A stretch of 64,000 nt of DNA, taken from positions 186,001 to 250,000 of the forward strand of contig NZ_JAPMLT010000001.1 of assembly GCF_026410385.1 (NCBI RefSeq), written 5' to 3'. The notes beneath the pieces are model-generated. The model was not told the origin of the DNA and did not search any database. It worked only from the letters and a program-made list of their open reading frames with translations. Shown here piece after piece: positions 46,369 through 53,988 of this stretch. Within the stretch, counting starts at the first letter, position 1; every line of letters starts with the position of its first letter. A program made the position numbers and the translations under genes. The stretch comes from Tumebacillus lacus (GTDB lineage: Bacteria; Bacillota; Bacilli; Tumebacillales; Tumebacillaceae).

Positions 46369-47394
46369 ATGAAAACATATACAGGACGAGGGCTGTTAGC
46401 CGCCTTGCTCATCGCCGTTATGATGACCGGGTGTCACAAGCCGACGTTCGATCATCTAGAATCCAAGGAAACGAAATGGTCGCTCGCCGTGATCGCAGCG
46501 GCGGGCGACGAAGCAGAAAACAACGCATTGCAAGCGGCTGTCAACAAAACAGCACAGGAGAAGTCTGTCACCGCGCAGGTTCGCTTTGTCAAACCTGAGG
46601 AGGCAGCAGCCGCTTTGGAACAGACCGCACAGATGCAAGGTCTTGATCTGGTCGTGCTGGGCACGCCGGTCGACAACCTCGCAGATGTCGCCGCCAAGCA
46701 TCCCCAGTTGCGATTTGCCGTGGCAGGGGAAGGTGCAACAGAAGGAACCAACGTGCGCCGAGTGGCACTGGAGCGCAAACAACTGCTGTTTCTCGCCGGT
46801 TTTTTAGCCGCTGAAGCGAACAAGCAGTCCAGCGAGCCGATTACGGTGCTCGTCGACAAAGTCCGTCCGGCCACCGACCCGGACTGGCAGATGATCCTCG
46901 CGGGCGTGATCTACGGCGGCCGCAAGGACGCGCCGGTGCAGGTGCCGGCCTCTGCGTTTGCCCCGCAGCAGGAGAGCTCACGGACGGGCACGCAACCCCG
47001 AACTCCGCAGCCAAAGCTCAGCGGACGGGGGTTGATCTTCCTCGACAGCACGGAGCGGACTGCGCCGGAGTCGGCGTTTGCCGCGATGCGCAGCAAGGGG
47101 ATGGTGCTGATCCGCACCGATCAGGACAGCCGTCCGATCACTTTGCAAGAGCGGGTCGCCGCCCTGCCGGCCACCGTGCTGGATTCGATGATCGGCGAAG
47201 AGGCGGGCGTGCTGACCTCAGGCAGATGGGCAGGCGATCAGACCGCCGCTCTCAAACAAAAAAACCAGTATGATCTGCGGCTGCCGGAACTGTTTGCCGA
47301 CCGAGGGTTGGCGACCCGTCTTGAACAGATCGAAGAACTGCTTGCTGCCGGACGCGTCCAGCCGGAGAGCTTCCTCTCGGCGCGCCGCGATTGA
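46369..47394 (+). CDS. BMP-like lipoprotein
   Basis: A 341-residue exported lipoprotein: MKTYTGRGLLAALLIAVMMTGC ends in a lipobox. The body is a divergent form of the BMP/PnrA binding fold: NLADVAAKHPQLRFAVAGEG followed by RKQLLFLAGFLAAEANKQ echoes the NPD...VAS(V/L)TFKEEEGSFL.GVLAG pattern of the lipoprotein at 38940. It is not next to an ABC transporter. It lies divergent from an MFS gene and ahead of ymfK. GCAGGAG lies 14 bases before the ATG; an in-frame GTG at 46354 overlaps it. Function unknown. Confidence 0.8.
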   Translation: MKTYTGRGLLAALLIAVMMTGCHKPTFDHLESKETKWSLAVIAAAGDEAENNALQAAVNKTAQEKSVTAQVRFVKPEEAAAALEQTAQMQGLDLVVLGTPVDNLADVAAKHPQLRFAVAGEGATEGTNVRRVALERKQLLFLAGFLAAEANKQSSEPITVLVDKVRPATDPDWQMILAGVIYGGRKDAPVQVPASAFAPQQESSRTGTQPRTPQPKLSGRGLIFLDSTERTAPESAFAAMRSKGMVLIRTDQDSRPITLQERVAALPATVLDSMIGEEAGVLTSGRWAGDQTAALKQKNQYDLRLPELFADRGLATRLEQIEELLAAGRVQPESFLSARRD

Positions 47395-47429
47395 AATCGG
47401 ACAGCGGAAAAGAAAAGGGGTTGAACGTT

Positions 47430-48206
47430 TTGGAGGATTGGTATCTCGAATATCACATCCACAAAAACCGCCCGGGTCTGCTCGGCGACGTCGCGTCGCT
47501 CCTGGGTATGCTCTCGATCAACATCTTGACCGTGAGCGGGGTGGAGGATAAAAATCGCGGCTTTCTCCTGCAGACGGATGATCGCCAAAAGATCCCCGCG
47601 CTGCGTTCGATGCTGCGCAAAGTGGAGAACATCACCGTCACTGCACTACGCCAGCCGACGCTGATCGATCGCTTGGCTTTGCGTCACGGAGTGTTCATTC
47701 AACGAGAGTGTTCGGAAGAGAACACGAAAACGTATAAATTTACCAGAGACCAATTGGGAATCCTTGTCGATTTTTTGGGGGAATTACTAAAAAAGGAAGG
47801 CAATCAGGTCATCGGGATTCGAGGGATGCCGCGCGTCGGCAAAACGGAGTCGGTCGTCGCAGCCAGCGTCTATGCGAACAAACGCTGGTCGTTTGTGTCT
47901 TCGACGCTGTTGCGTCAGACGATCCGCTATCGGCTGGAAGAAGATGAGATGGCGACCGAGAACATGGTCTACATCATCGACGGCATCGTCTCGACACTGC
48001 GCTCCAACGAGCAGCATCATTCGCTGGTGCGCGAGATCATGCGCTTGGACGCTCCGAAGGTGATCGAGCACCCGGACATCTTTGTGCGTGAGACCGAGTT
48101 CGGTTGGGAGCATTTCGACCGCATTATCGAACTGCGCCACAACCCGGATGAGGAGATCTCGTACCAGATGATCACGACCGGATTCTCATCCTTCGATATC
48201 AGTTAA
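47430..48206 (+). CDS. ymfK: YmfK-like protein (DUF3388, ACT-like N-terminus)
   Basis: A 258-residue protein with an ACT-like N-terminal domain (WYLEYHIHKNRPGLLGDVASLLGMLSINILTVSGV) and a C-terminal domain with a P-loop-like GIRGMPRVGKTESVVAASVYANK. This matches the DUF3388 family (YmfK of B. subtilis), which sits upstream of rodZ/ymfM. TTG 47430 is chosen from ribosome-binding-site spacing (GGGG 9 bases upstream); an in-frame TTG at 47391 overlaps the previous gene. Molecular role unknown. Confidence 0.85.
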   Translation: MEDWYLEYHIHKNRPGLLGDVASLLGMLSINILTVSGVEDKNRGFLLQTDDRQKIPALRSMLRKVENITVTALRQPTLIDRLALRHGVFIQRECSEENTKTYKFTRDQLGILVDFLGELLKKEGNQVIGIRGMPRVGKTESVVAASVYANKRWSFVSSTLLRQTIRYRLEEDEMATENMVYIIDGIVSTLRSNEQHHSLVREIMRLDAPKVIEHPDIFVRETEFGWEHFDRIIELRHNPDEEISYQMITTGFSSFDIS

Positions 48207-48241
48207 CCAAAGTCAGCCATGTCTTCGAAGGAGGTATGTTC

Positions 48242-49102
48242 GTGCAAGAGATCGGAAACGAGCTGAAACGACTGCGTGAACAAAAGGGCTGCTCCCTTGA
48301 GGAAGTGCAACAGGCGACCAAGATCCGCAGCCGGTATCTGGAAGCGATCGAAGAGGGCGACCTGTCCGCACTTCCCGGGATGGTCTATGCGCGCGGTTTC
48401 ATCAAGAGCTACGCCGAATATCTGGGCGTGAACGGGCAGGAACTGCTCGAACAACACGGCTTGGCGGCAGACGTGCAGTCGCCGCCGCCGGAAGAGATGC
48501 GCAGCACTCGCGTCAAAAAGGAGCGGGAGGCGAGCCTGACCAATGCTCGTCCGTCGCTGCTCGGGTCGCGCGCGTTTCCGCAGATCGTCGCGGTGGTCGC
48601 CGTCGTGGCGGTGCTGGCGATCGGCTACGGCGTGATCGTGAGCAACAACCAGACGGAGGACACAGAGAGCAAGTCGCAGGAAACGGCCAAGACAGAGGCG
48701 GAGGGTCAACCGGCTGCTCCTCTGGAGACCGCGCCGGCACCGGCTCAGACACCTGCGCCCGCGCCGGCGCAGCAGCCCGCTCCGGAACCGCCCAAGCCAA
48801 AGACCACGGTCGAGCAATCGGCAAAGACGAACAACAGCACCACCTACGCCGTCACGACCACAGGGCCGATGTCGATGCAGTTGGCTGCAACGTCCGACTG
48901 CTGGATCCAAGTGACGGCCGACGGCAAGATCATCGAGACCGGCACCGTCAAGGCGGGCGAGACCCGCACGTGGCAGGCGAACCAAAACATCGCCGTCCTC
49001 ACCGGCAACTCGAAAGGTGTCACGATGAAGATCAACGATCAGAACGTGGCGTTTGAACCGCAACTGCGCGGTTACACCTACGCGTTCCACATCAAACCGT
49101 AA
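48242..49102 (+). CDS. rodZ: RodZ-like membrane protein (YmfM)
   Basis: A cell-shape and morphogenesis-type protein linking the cytoskeleton to the membrane. GTG 48242 lies 7 bases after GAAGGAGG; 286 residues. The N-terminal Xre-like HTH domain is IGNELKRLREQKGCSLEEVQQATKIRSRYLEAIEEG. One transmembrane helix is near residues 115-135 (IVAVVAVVAVLAIGYGVIV). A Pro/Ala/Gln-rich linker and the extracellular DUF4115 beta domain (MQLAATSDCWIQVTADGKIIETG) complete it. Position near pgsA matches Bacillus ymfM. Confidence 0.93.
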   Translation: MQEIGNELKRLREQKGCSLEEVQQATKIRSRYLEAIEEGDLSALPGMVYARGFIKSYAEYLGVNGQELLEQHGLAADVQSPPPEEMRSTRVKKEREASLTNARPSLLGSRAFPQIVAVVAVVAVLAIGYGVIVSNNQTEDTESKSQETAKTEAEGQPAAPLETAPAPAQTPAPAPAQQPAPEPPKPKTTVEQSAKTNNSTTYAVTTTGPMSMQLAATSDCWIQVTADGKIIETGTVKAGETRTWQANQNIAVLTGNSKGVTMKINDQNVAFEPQLRGYTYAFHIKP

Positions 49103-49165
49103 CCTCCCGCAAGTCACACCTCAATTGGCAGTCCTCGGGGTCGGTGCTGTGCAAGACAGCCCGAT

Positions 49166-49522
49166 CTACCGGTTTGGATCATCCGGCGGTCTGCGCCGGA
49201 AGTGTCCAGGCTTGATCACGCCCATGCCGATCCCGAGCCGCGCTGTCTCCTCGTCGATCACCTCCAGCAACAGTCTGAGACCTGACCTCTCCAGCGTTTC
49301 AAAGATCGTCCACAGCGTATAAAATTCGTCCCGAGCCGAGACGATGGTCGGATCTTTGTGCAGATGATCGATCCACGTCGCACCGGGCATCTCCTCCCAG
49401 AGATCATCGCCATAGGCGAGTCGATAGAGATCGCGAAGCCCGAATGGCAGGCGCAACGCCGCAAAGTAGATCTGCAATTGATAAAGCGCCCGTGCCAGTC
49501 TAATTTGTTCTTGACCCTTCAT
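49166..49522 (-). CDS. Unknown protein, second gene of the LexA-box operon
   Basis: A 118-residue soluble protein of unknown family; ATG 49522 with AAGGAGG upstream. It shares its length and a chain of conserved positions (ALYQL, AL.LPF, DLYR.AY, W.D.L..DP, TI.ETL) with the protein at 44403-44750. The C-terminus is basic and Pro-rich (HFRRRPPDDPNR). Its start lies 23 bases inside the end of the upstream gene, so the two are translated from one message controlled by two LexA-type boxes. Co-regulation with recA is implied; the activity is unknown. Confidence 0.82.
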   Translation of the reverse strand: MKGQEQIRLARALYQLQIYFAALRLPFGLRDLYRLAYGDDLWEEMPGATWIDHLHKDPTIVSARDEFYTLWTIFETLERSGLRLLLEVIDEETARLGIGMGVIKPGHFRRRPPDDPNR

Positions 49523-49877
49523 AGAGACCTCCTTCTAGATAGCGGGTAAATAATTCTTGTGCCTCCGCCAACAGCGCGGCGAGCAAAAAACAGTGTTGGA
49601 CTTCATAGCCCTTCCATGTGTAGGCGATGGAGAAATCCAGACTGTTTTTTTGTTGTTTGACGATGCGAACGCTGTGCCGTCGCAGTTCCCGCTTGCGTTC
49701 GCCGATGAGGGTGAGCAGCCGGGCATGCACGCCTTTCAACCACATTTGATAACTGTGAGCCAGCCGCAGGGTGAGGTTGTTTTGCAACGCCGCCAAGTCC
49801 GACTCGATCTGTTGGCGAAGCACGTGCATCACCAGCACGCTCTTGACGCAGGTGAGAGGGTCGAACGACGCGTCCAT
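49500..49877 (-). CDS. Unknown protein, first gene of the LexA-box operon
   Basis: A 125-residue protein with ATG 49877 behind AAAGGAG. It is predicted largely helical with a basic middle part (GERKRELRRHSVRIVKQQK) that could contact nucleic acid, and a short strand-rich stretch (LDFSIAYTWKGYEVQHCFLL). No recognised motif. It is the promoter-proximal gene of a two-gene unit whose promoter carries tandem LexA-like sites, which points to a DNA-damage response role. Nothing further can be claimed from the sequence. Confidence 0.8.
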   Translation of the reverse strand: MDASFDPLTCVKSVLVMHVLRQQIESDLAALQNNLTLRLAHSYQMWLKGVHARLLTLIGERKRELRRHSVRIVKQQKNSLDFSIAYTWKGYEVQHCFLLAALLAEAQELFTRYLEGGLYEGSRTN

Positions 49878-49906
49878 CTCGAATCAAGCTCCTTTCACGC
49901 GAAATG

Positions 49907-49963
49907 CGAACACACGAACGCGCGAACGTTTGTTCCTGTCGAATGTATGTTCGTATTCTAACA
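49907..49963 (-). promoter_or_regulatory. Promoter with tandem LexA (DinR)-type boxes
   Basis: CGAACGTTTGTTCC (49923-49936) and CGAATGTATGTTCG (49940-49953) each fit the Gram-positive SOS box CGAACRNRYGTTYC with one or two deviations. On the minus strand TGTTAGAAT (49963-49955) is an extended -10, so the boxes cover the start site. Two more CGAAC half-sites lie at 49907 and 49915, giving three CGAAC copies at 8-bp steps (49907, 49915, 49923). This 218-bp gap also holds the yajQ promoter on the other strand. Confidence 0.72.
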
Positions 49964-50027
49964 CCGACATCGAACAATTAAAAGTGCGGAGTCGAATTTT
50001 TTTGGTGTCATTTTTTGGTGTTTATTT

Positions 50028-50057
50028 TTGGCGCAGACGGGTAAGGAATGGTATAAT
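50028..50057 (+). promoter_or_regulatory. SigA promoter of yajQ
   Basis: TTGGCG (50028-50033) and TATAAT (50052-50057) with an extended TGG; 18-bp spacing. Confidence 0.75.
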
Positions 50058-50095
50058 TGTCAGCGTACATACGGGCAAGAGGAGGTTGTCAGACA

Positions 50096-50587
50096 ATGGC
50101 AAAAGATGCATCTTTTGATATCGTCAGCAAGATCGACATGCAAGAGCTGGACAACGCGGTCAATCAGGCGGTCAAGGAAATGACCGGCCGCTTTGACTTT
50201 AAAAACAGCAAGAGCTCCATCGAACTGGGCGAGAATGAAATCAAGCTCGCTTCTGACGACGAAGGCAAACTGCGCAGCGTCATCGATATCCTGCAGAGCA
50301 AATTGATCAAGCGCGGGCTTTCGCTCAAATCGCTCGATCTCGGCAAGGTTGAACCGGCATCGGGCGGCACCGTGCGTCAGGTCGCCAAACTGCGCCAAGG
50401 GATCGATCAAGACAACGCGAAAAAGATCGTAAAGATCATCAAAGATTCGAAACTCAAAGTGCAGGCGGCTGTGCAAGGCGATCAAGTCCGCGTCACAGGC
50501 AAGAGCCGTGACGACCTGCAAGCGGTGATCGCGCTCCTGCGCGATGCCGACCTGAGCGTCGATCTGCAATACACCAACTATCGCTAA
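50096..50587 (+). CDS. yajQ: YajQ-family cyclic di-GMP/nucleotide-binding protein
   Basis: A 163-residue DUF520 protein with two ferredoxin-like domains. [30 protein letters not shown] and the closing [24 protein letters not shown] are the family ends. Members bind nucleotides or RNA, and some bind cyclic di-GMP; the ligand here is not known. ATG 50096 lies 10 bases after GAGGAGG. It is a single-gene unit with its own promoter and terminator. Confidence 0.94.
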   Translation: MAKDASFDIVSKIDMQELDNAVNQAVKEMTGRFDFKNSKSSIELGENEIKLASDDEGKLRSVIDILQSKLIKRGLSLKSLDLGKVEPASGGTVRQVAKLRQGIDQDNAKKIVKIIKDSKLKVQAAVQGDQVRVTGKSRDDLQAVIALLRDADLSVDLQYTNYR

Positions 50588-50591
50588 TCGC

Positions 50592-50620
50592 AGGTTCCAC
50601 CCCCGGTGGAACCTTTCTTA
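50592..50620 (+). terminator. Intrinsic terminator after yajQ
   Basis: AGGTTCCACC pairs perfectly with GGTGGAACCT around CCC, followed by TTCTT. Confidence 0.88.
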
Positions 50621-50624
50621 GGTT

Positions 50625-50654
50625 TTGACACCCTGTCCGCCGTTCGTTTATACT
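50625..50654 (+). promoter_or_regulatory. Consensus SigA promoter of rimO
   Basis: A perfect TTGACA (50625-50630) and TATACT (50649-50654), 18 bp apart. Confidence 0.85.
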
Positions 50655-50698
50655 TGTGGTACGTATGCAGAGTTTCAGCTAGAAGGGATATAGATAAA

Positions 50699-52057
50699 GT
50701 GACTACAAACACCGAAAAAGAAAACGCAAAAAAGATACACTTCGTGACCCTTGGTTGTGAAAAAAATCTCGTGGACTCGGAAGTGATGATGGGCATCGCC
50801 CAAGGCGAGGCCTACACCATCGTGGAAAATCCGGAAGACGCGGACGTCGTTGTCGTCAACACCTGCGGCTTCATCGACACCGCCAAAGCGGAGTCGGTCG
50901 AGACGATCCTGACCATGGCACAGCTCAAAGAGACGGCAAACGTCAAATCGGTGCTCGTCGCTGGCTGCATGGCGCAGCGTTACAAAGACGAACTGATGGA
51001 CGAGATCCCGGAGATCGACGGCATCGTCGGCACCCAGGACTTCATCCGCATCACCGACCTCGTCGAAGAGTCGCTGACCGGCTCCCGTCCGCGCTATTTC
51101 TCCGCAGACAACCCGGTCTATCTGTATGATGAGGCGACCCCGCGCGTTCACACCTCGGGCAACATCTCAGCCTACATCAAGATCGCAGAGGGCTGCAATC
51201 ACGCTTGCACGTTCTGCATCATCCCGACCATGCGCGGTAAATTGCGCAGCCGTTCGATCGAATCGATCGTCACCGAGGCGCAAGGGCTGGTCGATCAAGG
51301 CGTCAAGGAACTGATCCTGATCGCGCAAGACACCACCGACTACGGCATCGACATCTATAAAGAGCGTCGTCTGGCCGATCTGTTGCGTGCCCTGAACGAA
51401 GTGGAAGGCCAGTTCTGGATCCGTCTTCACTACGCGTACCCGGGCTTCTTCACCGACGAGGTGATCACCGCCATCGCCGAGTGCGACAAAGTGGCGAAGT
51501 ATATCGACATGCCGTTGCAGCATTCCGAAGACAAAATCCTCAAATCGATGCAGCGCCCAGGCCATCAGGCAGGCGTCCGCAAGTTGGTCAAAAAGATCCG
51601 CGAGCGCGTGCCGAACGTCGCGCTGCGCACGTCGATCATCGTCGGGTTCCCCGGTGAGACCGATGAGGACTTCGAGAACCTGTGCAACTTTGTCCGCGAC
51701 CTCGAGTTCGATCACATCGGCGTCTTCACCTATTCGCCGGAAGAAGGCACACCGTCCGCCGAGTTTGGCGAGCAGGTGCCGGAAGCGGTCAAGGAACGCC
51801 GTCACAACATCTTGATGGAAGTCGCCCGTGAAGTGGCGTCTGCCCGTCAGGCGCGCCACGTCGGCGAAGTGCTCGACGTGCTGATCGAGAAGTTCGACGA
51901 AGAGGATGAAAAGATCCGCGTCGGCCGCACGCAGTTTGACGCTCGCGACATCGACGGGCTGGTCTTCGTGGCGAACAGCGATGCGAACGTTGGCGACATG
52001 ATCAAGGTTCGCGTCACGCACGCTTACGACTTCGACCTCTCGGGGGAGGCTGTCTAG
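50699..52057 (+). CDS. rimO: Ribosomal protein uS12 methylthiotransferase
   Basis: RimO methylthiolates a conserved Asp of S12 using two iron-sulfur clusters. The GTG start gives 452 residues. The UPF0004 domain shows VTLGCEKNLVDSEVMMG, VNTCGFID and GCMAQRY, with their three Cys ligands. The radical SAM motif is GCNHACTFCIIPTMRG near residue 165, and a C-terminal TRAM domain closes it. GCEKNLVDSE distinguishes RimO from MiaB/MtaB. AGAAGGG lies about 12 bases before the start. pgsA follows almost directly. Confidence 0.96.
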   Translation: MTTNTEKENAKKIHFVTLGCEKNLVDSEVMMGIAQGEAYTIVENPEDADVVVVNTCGFIDTAKAESVETILTMAQLKETANVKSVLVAGCMAQRYKDELMDEIPEIDGIVGTQDFIRITDLVEESLTGSRPRYFSADNPVYLYDEATPRVHTSGNISAYIKIAEGCNHACTFCIIPTMRGKLRSRSIESIVTEAQGLVDQGVKELILIAQDTTDYGIDIYKERRLADLLRALNEVEGQFWIRLHYAYPGFFTDEVITAIAECDKVAKYIDMPLQHSEDKILKSMQRPGHQAGVRKLVKKIRERVPNVALRTSIIVGFPGETDEDFENLCNFVRDLEFDHIGVFTYSPEEGTPSAEFGEQVPEAVKERRHNILMEVAREVASARQARHVGEVLDVLIEKFDEEDEKIRVGRTQFDARDIDGLVFVANSDANVGDMIKVRVTHAYDFDLSGEAV

Positions 52058-52058
52058 T

Positions 52059-52640
52059 TTGAAGTTCAATCTGGCTAACCGCATCACCTTAGCCAGGATC
52101 TCGTTGGTTCCCATCGTGATGTTTTTCTTGTTGGTCCGTTTAAATCTGGGGAAGTTTACGGTGCTCGGTCATACGCTGGTCGTCTCTGATCTGATCGCAG
52201 CCCTGATCTTCATCATCGCCTCGGCGACAGACGGGCTGGACGGATATATCGCGAGAAGCCGCAAGATGGTGACCAATTTTGGGAAATTCCTGGACCCGCT
52301 GGCTGATAAATTGCTGATTTCCGCTGTTCTGATCTCCTTGGTGGAGATGGGACGGCTCGACGCTTGGGTGGCGATCGTGATCATCTCCCGCGAGTTTGCT
52401 GTGACCGGACTGCGCGCCGTCGCAGCGGCGGGCGGGATCGTCATCGCAGCGAGCAAGTGGGGCAAATGGAAGACCACGTTCCAGATCATCGCCGTGGCGG
52501 TGCTCGTGCTGAACAACTTCCCGTTTGCCATTCTGGGCATTCCGTTTGATTTGATCATGGTGTATACGATGGTCGTGATCACCGTTTGGTCGGGGATCGA
52601 TTATTTTGTCAAAAACAAACACGCGATTCAAGAAGTGTAA
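52059..52640 (+). CDS. pgsA: CDP-diacylglycerol-glycerol-3-phosphate 3-phosphatidyltransferase
   Basis: PgsA makes phosphatidylglycerol phosphate, the committed step to phosphatidylglycerol. TTG start with GGGGGAGG 9 bases upstream, 1 bp after rimO; 193 residues with several transmembrane segments. The CDP-alcohol phosphotransferase motif DG..AR.....G...D...D is complete (ATDGLDGYIARS, then GKFLDPLADK). The usual neighbours ymfM and cinA flank it nearby. The next gene is separated by a terminator. Confidence 0.97.
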   Translation: MKFNLANRITLARISLVPIVMFFLLVRLNLGKFTVLGHTLVVSDLIAALIFIIASATDGLDGYIARSRKMVTNFGKFLDPLADKLLISAVLISLVEMGRLDAWVAIVIISREFAVTGLRAVAAAGGIVIAASKWGKWKTTFQIIAVAVLVLNNFPFAILGIPFDLIMVYTMVVITVWSGIDYFVKNKHAIQEV

Positions 52641-52661
52641 GCGTCGTTAGATTGTCTTTGC

Positions 52662-52699
52662 GGTAGCCGGAGAGCTGAAGTTCCCCGGCTACCATTTTT
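52662..52699 (+). terminator. Intrinsic terminator between pgsA and cinA
   Basis: GGTAGCCGG pairs with CCGGCTACC, followed by ATTTTTTC. cinA must use read-through or an unseen promoter. Confidence 0.88.
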
Positions 52700-52720
52700 T
52701 CAAAAGGAGCGGATGCGGGG

Positions 52721-53977
52721 ATGATCGCAGAAATTCTGGCTGTGGGCACCGAATTGCTGATGGGACAGATCGCCAACACGAACGCGCAATATCTGTCGAC
52801 GCGGATGGCGGAGATCGGCGTTTCCGTTTACCACCACACGGTCGTGGGGGATAATCTGGACAGGGCAAAAGCGGCGCTTTCCTTGGCCAAAGAGCGCGGG
52901 GCGGACATCGTGTTGATCTCCGGTGGCCTCGGTCCGACGCAAGACGACATCACACGTGACGTTGTCGCTTCGTGTCTTGGAAAGTCGATGAATATATCAG
53001 ATGAAATCGTTGAACATATTCGGAGCCTTTTTACATATCGTGGACGTGAGATGCCTGAAAACAACAAGCGGCAGGCGATGGTGATCGAAGGCGCGACTGT
53101 GCTGGAAAATCCGCGCGGCACGGCACCGGGGCAGTATGTGGCAGGGGATGGCGTTCATTATTTCCTGCTGCCGGGACCGCCGACTGAGTTGAAGCCGATG
53201 TACGAAGAACAAGTGTTGCCGATCCTGCGCCGGCTGCAGGGCGAGGAAAACCTCGTCTTTGCCTCTCGTTACCTGCGCACCTACGGTATCGGCGAATCGG
53301 CGATGGAGATCAAGATCCAGGACATCGTCGACAGCCAGACCAACCCCACGGTGGCGCCTTATGCGTCAGAGGGTGAAGCGATGATTCGCTTGACGGCGAG
53401 CGCCGCCACCGAAGCGGAGGCGCAGGCGTTGATCACGCCGGTCGAAACGGCGATCCGCGAGCGGATCGGAAAGTACATCTATGGCGTGGATGACGAGACG
53501 CTCCCGGTGAAGGTCGGCAAACTGCTGCGGGCGAAAGGGCAGACGATGGCCACGGCGGAGAGCTGCACCGGCGGGATGATCGCGACGATGATCACCGACG
53601 TGCCCGGCTGTTCGGACATTTTTTGGGGCAGCGTGGTCTCGTATCATAATGACGTGAAACACGGCGTGCTCGGCGTGGAAGAGTCGGTGCTGCGCGAACA
53701 CGGGGCGGTCAGCTCCCAATGCGCGCGGCAGATGGCGGAAGGAGCGCGCCGGACGACGGGAGCCGATTGGGCGGTCTCCGTCACCGGCATCGCAGGACCT
53801 GGGGGCGGCACCAAAGAAAAGCCGGTCGGTCTGGTCTTTGTCGGCGTTGCCGGTCCGAACGGGACGACGGTGGAGGAGTATCATCTGCGAGGCGACCGCC
53901 ACCAGTTCCGTCTGCGCACCGCCAAAGTGGCTCTGTACGATCTGATGCAACGCATTCAGAACGATAGCGAAAGGTGA
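52721..53977 (+). CDS. cinA: CinA: competence-damage-inducible protein / NMN amidohydrolase
   Basis: A 418-residue protein with two domains. The N-terminal MoCF-like COG1058 domain (AEILAVGTELLMGQIANTNAQYLS, GGLGPTQDDITRD) is an ADP-ribose/pyrophosphate hydrolase in studied homologues. The C-terminal PncC-like domain starts near residue 255 (TMATAESCTGGMIATMITDVPG, SVTGIAGPGGGTKEKPVG) and deamidates NMN. AAAAGGAG precedes the ATG. In most Bacillales cinA lies directly before recA; here a DEAD-box helicase gene has come between them. Confidence 0.95.
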   Translation: MIAEILAVGTELLMGQIANTNAQYLSTRMAEIGVSVYHHTVVGDNLDRAKAALSLAKERGADIVLISGGLGPTQDDITRDVVASCLGKSMNISDEIVEHIRSLFTYRGREMPENNKRQAMVIEGATVLENPRGTAPGQYVAGDGVHYFLLPGPPTELKPMYEEQVLPILRRLQGEENLVFASRYLRTYGIGESAMEIKIQDIVDSQTNPTVAPYASEGEAMIRLTASAATEAEAQALITPVETAIRERIGKYIYGVDDETLPVKVGKLLRAKGQTMATAESCTGGMIATMITDVPGCSDIFWGSVVSYHNDVKHGVLGVEESVLREHGAVSSQCARQMAEGARRTTGADWAVSVTGIAGPGGGTKEKPVGLVFVGVAGPNGTTVEEYHLRGDRHQFRLRTAKVALYDLMQRIQNDSER

Positions 53978-53988
53978 TTGGTGACCGA

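Noticed and set aside
49862-49866. Further CGAAC half-site inside the first SOS-operon gene
   Set aside because: It lacks a matching GTTCG arm and lies in coding sequence.
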